Shown: positions 11,139 through 21,937 of the stretch, one piece after another
Numbering within the stretch: the first letter of the stretch is position 1
How the letters are laid out: the number at the start of each line of letters is the position of its first letter
Assembly: GCA_014529385.2 (NCBI GenBank)
Contig: CM043970.1
Coordinates: 42,268,779-42,332,778 of the forward strand
Length of the DNA: 64,000 nt
Reading direction: 5' to 3'
DNA from: Adiantum capillus-veneris
Lineage: Eukaryota; Streptophyta; Polypodiopsida; Polypodiales; Pteridaceae
Notes under the pieces: model-generated
The model's input: the letters and a program-made list of their open reading frames with translations, nothing else
Databases searched by the model: none
Told to the model about the DNA's origin: nothing
Program-made: the position numbers and the translations under genes

Positions 11139-11843
11139 ATGATGCTGGCGATCCTGCTGATGTCACTCTTTATCAAAACTGTTGTTGGATGCCTCATTTA
11201 TGTATGCAACACGAGGCCGGATATTCAGTTTGCAGTCTCACAGGTCAGCAGATTTATGCATAGCCCAGGGTCTAAGCATTGGCAGGCTGTCAAGAGGATT
11301 TTACGCTACCTTAGTGGCACTTTACATCTTGGCTTGTTTTATCCCAAGGGGGGATCATTGCTGCCATACTTACATGCTTTTTCAGACTCAGATTGGGCTG
11401 GTTGTTTTGACACGAGAGTGTCCACAAGTGGTTTTTGTTTCATGCTCGGCAGTTCATGTATATCATGGTTGAGCAAGAAGCAACCTACTGTGGCCACTTC
11501 GAGTTGTGAGGCTGAGTACAGGGCAGTCTTCACAACTACGGTTTAATGTGTTTGGCTCAGATGCCTTATGGCTAATTTGGGTGTTGGACAGGACACCACC
11601 AACACTATCTACACTGACAGTCAGAGCGCATTGGCAGTTGCGAGGAACCCACTTTTTCATGCTCGCACAAAGCACATTGAGGTGCATTACCACTATGTCA
11701 GGGAGAGGCTCTTAGCAGGGGAGATCAGCTTGGCTTATGTGCCAACAAAGGACAACCTTGCAGATCTTTTCACAAAGGCATTGTCTCGTGAGAAGCTTGA
11801 AGCTTTCCGCAAAGCTTTGGGATTAATCCCCTTTGTGGACTGA
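11139..11843 (+). pseudogene. Element A RNase H
   Basis: The C-terminal domain of pol shows SDSDWAGCFDTRVSTSGF, the SCEAEYRAV box, YTDSQSALAVARNP, HIEVHYHYVRERL and DNLADLFTKALS, ending FVD with a TGA at 11841. A TAA near 11545 interrupts it, and the first part before 11370 is shifted. About 75 bp downstream lie the purine tract and the 3' LTR. The equivalent region of element C (60442-61332) is open throughout. Confidence 0.9.
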
Positions 11844-11918
11844 TCATGTCCTTAGGGCATGGCACGTCCCTTTACTCATGTGCCAGCTCTCGTTTACCGC
11901 ATCACTCCAGGGGGGATT

Positions 11919-12145
11919 TGTTACCATATACATTTGGTAGTGATGTGTGTGAACACACTAGGACCGTCGGGGCATTTTTTCCCTCTTTAGGAGGTTTTTT
12001 CCCCCAAGCATTGTATATACGCCCATCACTCTAGGGCTATATGTTTTTCCATTGCACACTAAGTTATACACTCTCTATTGTGTGCCTTGAGCTTCCTTCG
12101 TCTTCTCCAAGCTGTGTGTGTTTCTTTGCAACCCTAATTCCAACA
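11919..12145 (+). repeat. 3' LTR of element A
   Basis: 227 bp, TGTTACC to CCAACA, matching 1444-1669. It is preceded by the purine tract CCAGGGGGGAT and followed by the TATTC duplication. Confidence 0.95.
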
Positions 12146-12150
12146 TATTC

Positions 12151-13490
12151 CCCTCTCTAAAAAATAAATAGGCATTGTGAAACTCCTCCTTCTGTCACAG
12201 AATTATTGAGATTATAAAAAAAGAAGCACATTGATCTATGGACAGATGGTAGATTGTATCCCATAGACCCCATCATCAAATGCACCCCACAATTTTTTAG
12301 TTATTCTTCATTGATGAGATTTGTAGGAGATGGTATGAAAGGGATATTAGGCTATAAACAAAACCTTGCAGCACAGAGGGACATTCTTAACATGGAAAAA
12401 CATTTGCTAATTATAGTTGAAGGATTCTCTTAATCGTCATCTTCAAGAAAGTAAGGAGAAGATAAATAATCTCCAATCATTGCTATAAATACAGTGAGAA
12501 GGAAGAGGACAGAGCTTAGGCTTAGAAAAATACAAAGGAAGCTGAAGAATATAGAGAGTCTCAAGCAAGGAGGTGGAGGCTGCAACAGAAGAATCAAAGC
12601 AGTGAGCTGAAATTGATTTTCTTTTATCAAATTAATATCTATTTTGCAAGTTGGTGTCGTTGGGTTCTATAGTCTTTCTTTTTCTTTATCTCAAGTCCTT
12701 AGTTTAGCCAAACTATTCACAAGGAAACACGAGAGGTGCATCACAATCATGTTGTGAAGTGATTCCACCTATTGTTGTTGTCAACCTATTGAATGAAAGA
12801 ATATATAGGGTTGCTAGGCAAAAATGCATCAATGGAATTTTGTAAAGTTCTACTTTGGACAAAGATGAAATTCAAGGAACTTTGGATAAAGTTACAATCA
12901 GTAGGGCAAGTTACCAAAATCTATTCAAGCTCATCAATAGAAACATGAAGTAGTCAAGAGTGAAGGGTCCCTTGCTTCCAAGGCCATCACTTCATCAACA
13001 GGCCAGGCTCAGAATGACTTCCAAGGTCATGGATAGGCTTGGAGATCCTTTCCACATCAATGACATATCTTTTACAACAATCTGTTATTTGACTTGAGAA
13101 CTTTCTAGAGGGCAATGATAAAAATTTTCTTCAAAATATTGAGGTGAATGGGCAAACCATTTTTTTCATCAATTTAGATGAGAGTGAAATTGGACTTAAA
13201 CCTTGAGAATACAAATGTTTCAATACACAAGAAAATATTTTTCTTCAATACAGAAGAAATCTTGTACAAAGAGCTCCAACCACAAAGATAATAGAGATAC
13301 TTCTTTTGCAATGTTGAATAACATCTAATTGATGAAATATAAAAGTTTACATATTTGGTTAATGTTCAATTAATTGGACCCAACACATTGTTTTTGCCAA
13401 AATCTTCTTAACACATTTCCACCACTCTTGATGTATGTGAGTATTCCGTGTGATTGAGTCAACATGCACGCCAAGTCCTTATTGATTGTT
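12151..13490. other. Intergenic, no gene seen
   Basis: AT-rich DNA between element A and the 13.5-kb coding remnants. A purine-rich stretch at 12440-12600 gives only low-complexity frames. I see no repeat pair or protein match. Confidence 0.45.
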
Positions 13491-13499
13491 TTTATCCAC

Positions 13500-14711
13500 C
13501 TACAAAAAAGAATATGCTAGATTAGATAACAATTGGATTATAGTTTTTATATTGTTTGATAAATCTAAAGTGAGTCCTACCCATAAGCTTAAGTATGCCT
13601 TTTGTAGCTTTGACATGTATGCTTTTGTTGCAACTCCACTAATGGAATGACCACGATCATACCCCAAGCTAGTAGCATAAGTAATAGCATGTTGATTACT
13701 TAAATTTTTGTGACATAATTTTAACAAGTTCAGTTGGTTTGAAGATAGTAGTGGCACAGTAAACTTAGATGCCAACATAGCTGGATCCTTGCTTAAGGAG
13801 TTTACTACTTTCTTGCCCCTACTTTCTTGAACATAATTTAACTTGTTATTGTACAATGGTAGTTGTGAAGATGCACAAGGTGAGATTTCCACTTCGATCG
13901 AATTGTTGTAAAGTTCTTCCATTAGAACTTGGGCATTGAACAGGCCCCATTCTTCCATTGTGTCTCGAGACTTTGTAAATAGGTCATGAACCTCTATGAT
14001 TGGAGATTTTCCTAGCCAATTGAATGAAATAACAAATCGAATGTCGTCTGTATTATTTAGGTTTAAAAGGTATGGTATAAGCTCATTGCAAAGAAGATAG
14101 TCAGGACTCCCTTGAAAACTTTCAGGATATAAGTAGTTATCTTTTGGGTTAATACATCCCTTGAAAGGGCTATTATCAACAATGAGAAATGTATTCTTTG
14201 TACTGCATAAATTATTGCACTGATACCAAACCCTCAACAAAGGCTTAAACATAGTCTCAACATTAGGCTTATCCGGTCTATACATTGTTTGAAGATTATG
14301 GATGTAGCAATCTTCTTATCCCCATACCATAAAGAAATGATATTTTTTATGTGCATGATTTTCAAGAGCGTTCACATAAATGCAAACATTATTTTATAGC
14401 ATGGTGGACCAAATACCAACATGAAAGTATTGACATATCTCATCCAAAAATTCAAAACAACCCGGGAAAACAACAACTGTGGTGTGACCAAGGTCAATTT
14501 TGACACAATCTGTACATGGATGCCTCTTGTCTTCTTTGTTGAGTAAAACTCCATTACGATCAAGAGTGAGTGCATGTTTCTTCATGCTGATCGCATGAGC
14601 AATATTTTTTGCATACGATACAAAAGAATGATAAAAATTTAAGGTTCTGCACTTATAAATCTCATAACAAGGGATCATATATTTGCAGCACACAATTGAA
14701 AATTGCAACAC
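13500..14711 (-). pseudogene. FCP1/NIF-like HAD phosphatase module
   Basis: Two minus-strand frames (14394-14711, then 13500-14285) read as one HAD-family FCP1/NLI-interacting-factor-like domain. The first has LTLDRNGVLL (the D-x-N-G form of the catalytic loop; Leu is more usual than Arg after Asp) and VVVFPGCFEFLDEI followed by VGIWSTML. The second has KNTFLIVDNSPFKGCINP, then LYPESFQGSPDYLL and LIPYLLNLNNTDDIRF, the usual C-terminal order. Such enzymes dephosphorylate phosphoproteins such as the RNA polymerase II tail. A frame break and a stop near 14316 separate the frames, so this may be exons or a pseudogene. After about 13900 I recognise nothing. Confidence 0.6.
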
Positions 14712-14996
14712 ATTTATTTATGTCTCATACTCACATACTCATCTATAATGATGTATTTTAAAAGTGATTGCATTTCTCTATTCATATGGGAAGATTGAAA
14801 GACTATTTTATCTCCATCTCTCAAAAGAATATAAGCTTCCAAGTTGCCTATGTTTTTGTGCACCTGAACGTAACTCCTCAACATGGATGTCTACTTGTGG
14901 CACACTTGATCCTTGATTTTGAATACCAATTTCACTTGCAAAGACAACAAAATAGAATTTTGTATTAGCTTCCAAAAAGGGCCATATCTATACTAA

Positions 14997-15530
14997 TCAC
15001 ATTGGAAAAATATGTACCTTTTTTTTCTCACCACCTTCAATCCCTTGCTCCCTTCCTTGAATGCTTTGGACTTTGTTTGTATTTTCTGTAGCTTTTCCTA
15101 TCCCTTTGTCAACTTTGTCTTGTACCTCCTTGGTTGCAAGAGTAACATGGAACTCTTCATTGGCTTCATCCTTTTTCTCACTACCCTCTGCATCCTCATC
15201 TCTTAGAGGCATGTTTTTAGTATGGTATGAAGGTTTTAGACAATTTTGCACATCAAAATCACTTTGATGCTCTATCACCACCATCTCCTCTTCACTATTC
15301 CTAATGTTGCTTTCATGAATTTGGGTCTCTCTAGCGATGGGTAGCATGTTCTCACTCCCTTTAGTCATGTCGTTTGAAGGTTTTTGAGAGGTTTGCTCTA
15401 CAATATCACTTTCATGATCCACAATATCTTGAGTAGATATATTGTCACCTTTATGAAATTGGGTCTCTCCCAACAATGTTGGGTAGCACTTGTTCTGCTT
15501 GAGTCATGTTATCTTCCTCCTCTATTTTAT
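14997..15530 (-). CDS. Acidic low-complexity ORF upstream of the phosphatase module
   Basis: This minus-strand frame of about 160 codons is rich in Glu, Asp, Lys and Ser. It contains imperfect repeats of an 'ETQxHxxxN' pattern, and ends in a KKKVHIFPM stretch. I do not recognise a domain; it looks disordered. It lies directly upstream of the FCP1-like module on the same strand and could be its N-terminal exon (inference). The 5' end is unclear: a different frame between 15480 and 15530 reads acidic text as well. Confidence 0.35.
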
Positions 15531-15659
15531 TGTCTTCATCTGAAAGATGAAAAAAGCCATTGTTACCTATTTGGGAAATAGTCTAGTGGATTTTCAATAA
15601 CCATAGAATCCTATTCATTTCCATCTAACCCAAAACATTTATGCTAGAAAGGCTCCATT

Positions 15660-16420
15660 GAGCACATTAACACAAAAATGCTGACCTAGCATGATACATA
15701 AAGCATATTTGAATGTGAGGCTCAAACTTAAGCTCAAGCCTAAAGCTTAAGTCTCAAATTTTAGGCTTTTGTTTCAATCCTAAAACTTAAGCCTCAAAGT
15801 TTAGGGTTATGTTTCAAGTTTAAAATGTAAGCCATAAGCCCCTTTTAGTCTTTATCATTCACTATGTGAAAAAATTTATATTATGTGTACTCAAGACCTA
15901 TTTATAAAACCCCTTATCTATACATTTCCAAGGTATGATCCATTTTTCTTCATAATCTATAAGTATTTTATTTGTAACATTTTTTTGTACAATGCTCATG
16001 AGGTTGGAGTGCTACACTAACATACAAAGGCAAGGCTTGAACTTAAGTTCAGTCCTACAAAATAAATTTCAATTTCTTGTTAGAGATTACGACTATTTTG
16101 TAACATATGTAATTGCTACAATAGGATATGAAATTTTGAGCTTCACTTGGAACTGCTGAGGTAGGATTCTATGACAAGGACTTTTGTCGTTGAAACTCAT
16201 ACACATGATAACGTGATGCTCACCTTGCATGCTACCTATTTCACATTTGGAGGTGAGACTCAAACTTAATTTTATGCCTAAGGCTTAATTCTTAACCTTA
16301 GGCTTATGTTTCAAGTGTAAGGATTAAGTCTCAAGCCCTTTCTAGTCTCAACGCATTCACTATGTGTAAAGAAGAATGATATTATTGATTCTTTCAACAC
16401 TTGATCTGTTTCTAACTTCC
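15660..16420. repeat. Dispersed copies of the CTTAAG-centred near-palindrome
   Basis: Segments around 15717, 15770, 16033, 16250 and 16300 carry variants of 'ggctcaaacttaag...agcc' with 'taaggcttaagtctcaa' text. They are looser versions of the units in the 18.5-19.8-kb array and have no coding frame. Confidence 0.6.
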
Positions 16421-16490
16421 AAGCCATCTCATCCATGTCCATTCTATGAGGGGTATGCTTTCCCTTCTTTGGAAGATGGTGGTGCTATTG

Positions 16491-18430
16491 CTATGCTAAG
16501 TGTTTGTCAAATCTGACACCCTTCATAGTTAGAAATTTAGGATTTTCATTTGAACCCTTGTCAATCATTTGTCCCTTTGTATTTGATAGCAAGCCTCGAG
16601 CATATTGTTTCGTAATCTTGACCCAATTCTTCCATATCTCCTCATCACATAGAAGCAAATGCAAGTCTGTCTTCACAAATCTCTTTTGAAGTGTGTTCTA
16701 TGTGGTCTCAACAAAGGTCTGCAAAATTGAAAATTCCAAAACATCAATATTGACAAGGCACTAACTTGTGGGGTTGAGATGTATACTCAATAAGTTCAAG
16801 CCTGGAATGCTAGATTGAATTGTTTCTCGATATGCTCACATACATCTATGCAAAGTCCAAAATACATGGGCATATGAAAGTGGGGCTCAAACTTAAGTTC
16901 GAGCCTTGCTTGTTAGTGCTAGACCCTCATATGTAAGTGACATTGAAGCTTAAGTTCAAACCTCACTTTAAGTTCTAAATGAGCACATGGAGGGCATGCT
17001 TGAGAATATGATAGACTCTGATTTACAAATAAATATTGATAAAAAACTCACACTCATGTTTTCAAAGAATCAAACAAGTACCTTCCAAGACTCAAAGTTT
17101 TTCTTGGTTTGGTTGACACCAGATGGTGGCTTAGAAGGACAACCATTTTCATGCCATTGTGCTTGTCCTTGCATCTTCGGTGGGAAATTGAGAATAATAT
17201 TTGAATTGCTAACGCAATTGAGGGGTAACCTTTGCAACTTTTGCACCCTACAAACGCTTTGCAACACTAATGGAGTGTTGTCCAGAGATGATCCAATAGT
17301 CAACATTGTGAACATCCTCTTTGGAAAGTTTTTCAAGAGGATTTTTTTTGGAATGATCACAAGGCATCAAAAATTACAATATCTCCTCTTGCTTTGGTTC
17401 TTGAATGAAGTCTAAAGTCAAAATCCTGACCCAATCTAGATTCAATCTTCTGTACGCATAGTTTGATGGAGCAGGAAAACACCTTGTCATGTCAATGCTA
17501 AATACTTCATTAATCCCAAAAGGATAAAATCCCTTCTTGATTTTTGAGGAGGTCAGTGCCTTGTTATCTTCTGATAGAGTTTCCATTTCCATCAACTCCT
17601 CTTCAAAAACCTGTTTGTCTTCTGCACTCTTTTTCATATTCCTCTTTGCTAGTTTTTTTCGATCTTCTTCAAGAGTAGAATCATCCTTTGGCTTCCTTTT
17701 TCTTGTGAGTCCTTGTGCATCATGCTCTTGTGAACCTTCCTACTCCTCTAAATTAATGGTGGTAGCAATCTTCTCTGCATGCGTTAAAGAGCTTGCCTGG
17801 GCACCTCTTGATGCTAGAAGTTCACTCCTAACTATGGCTTCCCTTGTCTTCTCCACAACTTTCTGAGATAGAGCCCCTATTGGTTTCTTTGTAGGTGCAA
17901 GCTTCTCTGGTAATTTCAAGGCTTTCTTTGCATGTTTCAATACCTTCACTAGGTCTTCCACACAATCCACACCTGAATCTTCTTGATTACTAAAGTTGGA
18001 GATCTTCAATCCTAACTCTACAATAGAATTTTCTTTTCCTAGTTTGCCACCATTCATGTCTGCTACATGAAAAATGCCCAATGATAAGCAAAACTTGTTT
18101 TTTTTTGTGGTCTCTCCAATAGGTAGCACATTACATGCACAGCATGTCATTGTTGTTGCATCCACATCATCTTTGACACCCACAACAATCCCCATGTCTC
18201 CATATTTCATATCACCTTGTGAAAAATATAGATGGATGTCACCTTTGTAGTTTTCATCTATAATGTAGGTATCCACAAACCACTTCATTCCTTCATCTTT
18301 TGTTAATTCAAAGGTCTTGTCAACCTTTATCCTCGTAGCATTAGTTTTGGCTTGAGAGGAAATTCCAAGAACATCGAGTGTGAAGACTTGTGCACCCTAA
18401 TCTAAGTATACTTGGTACATTAGAAGCCTC
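16491..18430 (-). pseudogene. Multi-exon transposon-like gene with a ParB-like motif
   Basis: Minus-strand coding text in several pieces. 18430-17740 reads QVFTLDVLGISSQ, then IHLYFSQGDMKYGDMGIVVG, and is open for over 180 codons. 17739-17374 is a charged KRKPKDDST stretch leading to FYPFGINEVFSID. 17340-17070 carries YWIISGQHSISVAKRL, resembling the 'GxxRxxAA' box of ParB/Srx-like domains. 16740-16491 starts at a good acceptor (CAG at about 16722) and reads EEIWKNWVKITKQYARGLL and FLTMKGVRFDKHLA. Stops at about 17737 and several in the 17070-17340 piece suggest decay or unmodelled introns. I cannot name the family; the ParB resemblance is a suggestion. Confidence 0.45.
16880..16985. repeat. 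Near-palindrome copies inside the minus-strand gene
   Basis: At 16883 there is a copy of the GGCTC, three bases, CTTAAG, three bases, GAGCC unit. A second, looser copy lies near 16947. They fall between two coding pieces of the minus-strand gene, so the repeat occurs in its presumed introns. Confidence 0.6.
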
Positions 18431-18499
18431 CATTTTTGAAACAGCAAGAAAGAACAATTTTAGACCTAAACAAGGAGCACACGTTTAAGTTAAATAGTA

Positions 18500-19790
18500 C
18501 ATTTTAAAAAATACACTAGCATGTATAGGTGACTCTCGAACTTAAGTTTGAGCCAAAAGGTGTTGCTTTGTGCCCTTGCTAGCCACAAGGATGGCATGGA
18601 TGTTTTATTCCCTTGATAGCCACAAGGATGTCATGAGGATAATCTTGCAGCATATGCACTTGAGTCTTGAACTTAAGCTCAAGCCTAAAGGTGCTATTAT
18701 ATGCCCTTAGTAACCACAAGTATTTCATCAAGCTAGCCTTGCATGCTAGTGCTACACTCAAATATGCAAGTGAGGATCAAACTTAAGTTTGATAGCCTCT
18801 TGGCACTGATAACCAGAAGGATGTCATGATGCTAGACTTAAGTTCAAGCCTAAGTGTTTGTATATTCTTGCATGAATCCTAAAAGGACATCATGAATCTA
18901 GACTTGCATGATAGTGTTATGCTAACATATCTAGGCGAGGCTCAAACTTAAGTTCGAGCCTCTTGCCTTTAGTAGCCATAAGGATGTTATGAGTCGAGCC
19001 TTACACCCTAGTGCTACAATAGCATATGAAAATAAGGCTAGCATACGTAGGGGAGGCTCAAACTTAAGTTCGATCCTTGCCCTAAGTAGCCACAGGATTT
19101 CATGAGGCAAGCATTGCATCCTAGTGCTAAAGAATACGCAGTTGAGGCTTGAACTTAAAATCAAGCCTAAAGGTGTTATTCTATGTCCTTGGTAGCCACA
19201 AATATTTCATCAAGCTAGCCCTGCATGCTAGTGCTACTCTAGTATATGAAAGTGAGGATCGAACTTAAGTAAGAGCCTCTTAATATATGTAGCCACACAG
19301 ATTTCATGAGGCTAGTCTTGAGCCTAAAGCTATTTTTCCATGTCCTTGATAGACACAAGGATGTCATGAGGCTGTGGCCTTGCATAGTAGGCTACACTAG
19401 CATATGCAGGCAAGGCTCTTGCCATTGGTAGCTAGAAGGATGTCAAGAGGATAGCCTTGTATAGTTGTGATATGCTATACTAGCATAGAAAGTTGAGGCT
19501 CAAACTTAAGTTTGAGCCTAAATGTGTTATTCTATGCCCCTGGTAGTAGCCTCAACGATGGCATACGGGTAGCATTGCACAATAGCGCTACACTAGCATA
19601 GACATGAATGGCTCAAACTTAAGAATAGCTCAAACTTGAGCCTCTTGCCATTGGTAGCCAAGGATCTAATGAGGCTAGATTTGAACCCTTGTGCTACTCT
19701 GGCACATGTAGTTGAGGCTCAAACTTAGAGCTATTATTCTCTGGCCTTGGTTAAGTCTCAAGCACTTGCATGAGGCAACTCTATCATGAT
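18500..19790. repeat. Degenerate tandem array of about 110-bp units with a CTTAAG-centred near-palindrome
   Basis: Roughly ten units each contain a near-palindrome (GGCTC, three bases, CTTAAG, three bases, GAGCC) followed by 'cttgccattggtagccacaaggatgtcatgaggctag' and 'gcatgctagtgctac' text. Copies of the palindrome start near 18534, 18664, 18776, 18944, 19052, 19145, 19256, 19495 and 19608. There is no open coding frame. The array sits between the divergent genes ending at about 18.43 kb (minus) and starting at about 20.7 kb (plus). Confidence 0.8.
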
Positions 19791-20014
19791 AAAATATCCA
19801 CAATAAGCTCATGAGGTCAAACTAGAGTGGCATATGCTAGTGCTTTGATAGCATTAGAAGGTGAGGTTCAAGCTACATTAGTTCATTGTTCTAGTTTCTC
19901 AAAAAGGACACAAGGCACCATAAAGGAGCTAAATATCAAAAGCAAATAATCTACGTCAAGTGGCAATGGCATACTCAGTACTTTTGAGTTAGAGTCTCCT
20001 ACCATTCTCCATGG

Positions 20015-20610
20015 GTCAACTCAATGTAACTTGGGATCCATCTTGCAACTCTAGTCATCTTTAGATTTCTAGCACTTTGATCTACATCTAGGCTCAAATT
20101 TGAGTTAGAGCCTCCTACCATCCTCCATGGGTTGATTTAATGTAGCTTGGGATCCATCTTGCAACTCTTGTCATCTATAGATTTCTAGCAATAGATGTAC
20201 ATTTAGGTTCCAAAATCAGTTAAGCCTCTCCTATCAACCTCCATGGATGCCTCAATGTAACTTGAGCACCATCTTGCAACTCTTATCAAATTTAGATTTC
20301 TAGCACTTATACGTACATCTAGGGTCAAACTTGAGCTCGAGCCTCCTACCATCCTCCATGGGTTGATTCAATATATCTTGAGATCAATCTTGCAACTCTT
20401 GTGAGCTATAGATTTCTAGCACTTAGAGGTACATCTAGGCTCCATCCTCCTACCAAACTCCATGGGTGCCTTTGCAATGTAACTTAGGCTCCATCTTGCA
20501 ACTCTTGTCAACTTTAGATTTTTAGCACATAGATGTACATCTAGGCTCAAACTTGAGCTCGAGCCTCCTACCATCCTCCATGGGTTGACTCGGTGTAGAT
20601 TTGCTTAATT
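20015..20610. repeat. Second tandem array, about 115-bp units, five copies
   Basis: Five repeats, each with 'ccatcttgcaactcttgtcat', 'tagatttctagcactta', 'gtacatctaggctcaaacttgag' and 'cctaccatcctccatgggtt'. The 'ccatcttgcaactc' block recurs near 20037, 20154, 20268, 20384 and 20490. The segment after it retains a decayed form of the GGCTC...GAGCC palindrome, linking this array to the one at 18.5-19.8 kb. Confidence 0.8.
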
Positions 20611-20689
20611 GAATGGGATACAAGCTTTTGCCAAAATTGTTAATGTAGCTTGGGAATGTAATATATTTTGAGTTTTATGTTCAAACATA

Positions 20690-21732
20690 CAATTTTACTG
20701 ACATCTCTTGATTTTCTCAAAAATTTCAAGGTCCAAAACAAGGTGATTCAGTGTTTCTTGTTGATGGTTCCACAAGGAAGGATCGTGGGGTTATTCATTC
20801 CACTGATGCATTGTAACGATGTGGTTTTGAATTGATTGGTACAACATGTGTGGTGATACATGTACTGAAAGTTTTGATGACACCTTCTTGATTCCATTCG
20901 TCACAATGGAAGCAAGAACCATGTCTCAAGTAGTTGGAAGCATCATCAAATGGTCATTGCATAATATTGTTATGTACAAAGGAAAATCTAACATAATAGA
21001 TGAGGATTTTCTTGCTGGTCAAGGAGATGGTTTGATAGATAGAGTGAGTTGGAAAGAAAAAAGAGTCATCCTTTGGGCTGATAATAGATCTACAAAACTT
21101 GGTAATGGAGTGGTATTGTTGGTCCACCCGTATGAGGCTATAAATTGTATAGAACTAGGTGAGAGTAGCTTAAGTGTCATTGTGGAAGGGTCGATGCATC
21201 CAAATCAAAGTGATAATTTCAAGTTTAAATTTGGTAATTTGGCCTATTAGGCAGCTCACATTTTAGAATGGGTGAGCCCTTGATAAAAGACACAGGATCT
21301 TCTTCTACAATTTAGGGTATTCAAGATCCCCTCATGGAAGAAATGAAAGATTCCCTCGATAGCTTATATGCTTTCAGTGATGAGTATGAAGATGATGACA
21401 TAGATAACAACATTGAAACTAGTTTTGAAGGAGGTGTCACCAATATAGAACTAGGTCTTCTTCTTCATACTCAAAATGATAGAGAGCAGGATGCCATGGC
21501 CGGTGACCATGATATCAGAGATGGGACAGCTAAAAAAAAGAGTTATGTAGATAGAGTTAGGCCTAGAAAAAAAGCAAGTAATGCTCATGCATTCAACAGA
21601 CAAGGTGATGCTACAAACATTCACAAAGTTGCAACAATTGATTGTTGTGAGAAGGGATGTTTTCAAATTGGAGACAGATCCAAAATCATGCAAGCGAGGG
21701 TAGACTTTTGGGGACAAAGCTACACTAGCTGA
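20690..21732 (+). pseudogene. Plus-strand transposon-like ORFs upstream of the transposase-like gene
   Basis: From about 20730 the plus strand reads SVFLVDGSTRKDRGVIHST. After frame changes it reads FLIPFVTMEARTMSQVVGS, IIKWSLHNIVMYKGKSNI and VSWKEKRVILWADNRSTKLG (20846-21250). The order resembles the C-terminal region of the CACTA 'TNP1-like' proteins found in plant transposons (recall, unverified). A second acidic frame follows at 21334-21732 with SLDSLYAFSDEYEDDDIDNN; I recognise nothing in it. These pieces precede and share the strand of the 21.9-24.1-kb gene, possibly as its first exons. Confidence is in coding origin, not function. Confidence 0.4.
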
Positions 21733-21937
21733 TGCACATTTGTAATCAATTGTATGAGCATGGATAATAGAAAAGATGAAGACAAGGGAGTCTACTTTTG
21801 ATGGAAAGAAGGTATGTAATATAGCATGGTATGTAATGTCGTGAATAGGAAAGTCAACATTTTACAGGCTACGCAATAAATTCTCGGATGGAGCATGCAA
21901 TGGAAATCATGGAAACACTCAAATAATAAGGAAGAGC

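Larger units (their letters stand above)
1444..12145 (+). mobile_element. Ty1/copia LTR retrotransposon A, interrupted by nested element B
   Basis: Two direct LTRs begin TGTTACC and end CCAACA. They are flanked by a perfect 5-bp target duplication, TATTC, at 1439-1443 and 12146-12150. A primer-binding site follows the 5' LTR and a purine tract (CCAGGGGGGAT) precedes the 3' LTR. Domain order is gag, protease, integrase, reverse transcriptase, RNase H, which defines copia. Element B (2956-8578) sits inside gag. Removing B and its duplication leaves about 5.07 kb, a normal copia size. Several stops and frameshifts make A non-autonomous. By eye the LTRs differ at about 14 sites plus one indel over 226 bp (about 6%). 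The same family occurs as element C at 51.9-61.6 kb. Confidence 0.95.

Noticed and set aside
12430-12630. Minus-strand 66-codon hydrophobic frame
   Set aside because: It is a low-complexity Leu/Phe/Ser frame in purine-rich DNA without a family match.
18500-20610. A CRISPR-like array
   Set aside because: Units are about 110 bp, degenerate, and contain no short constant repeat with unique spacers; the DNA is plant nuclear.
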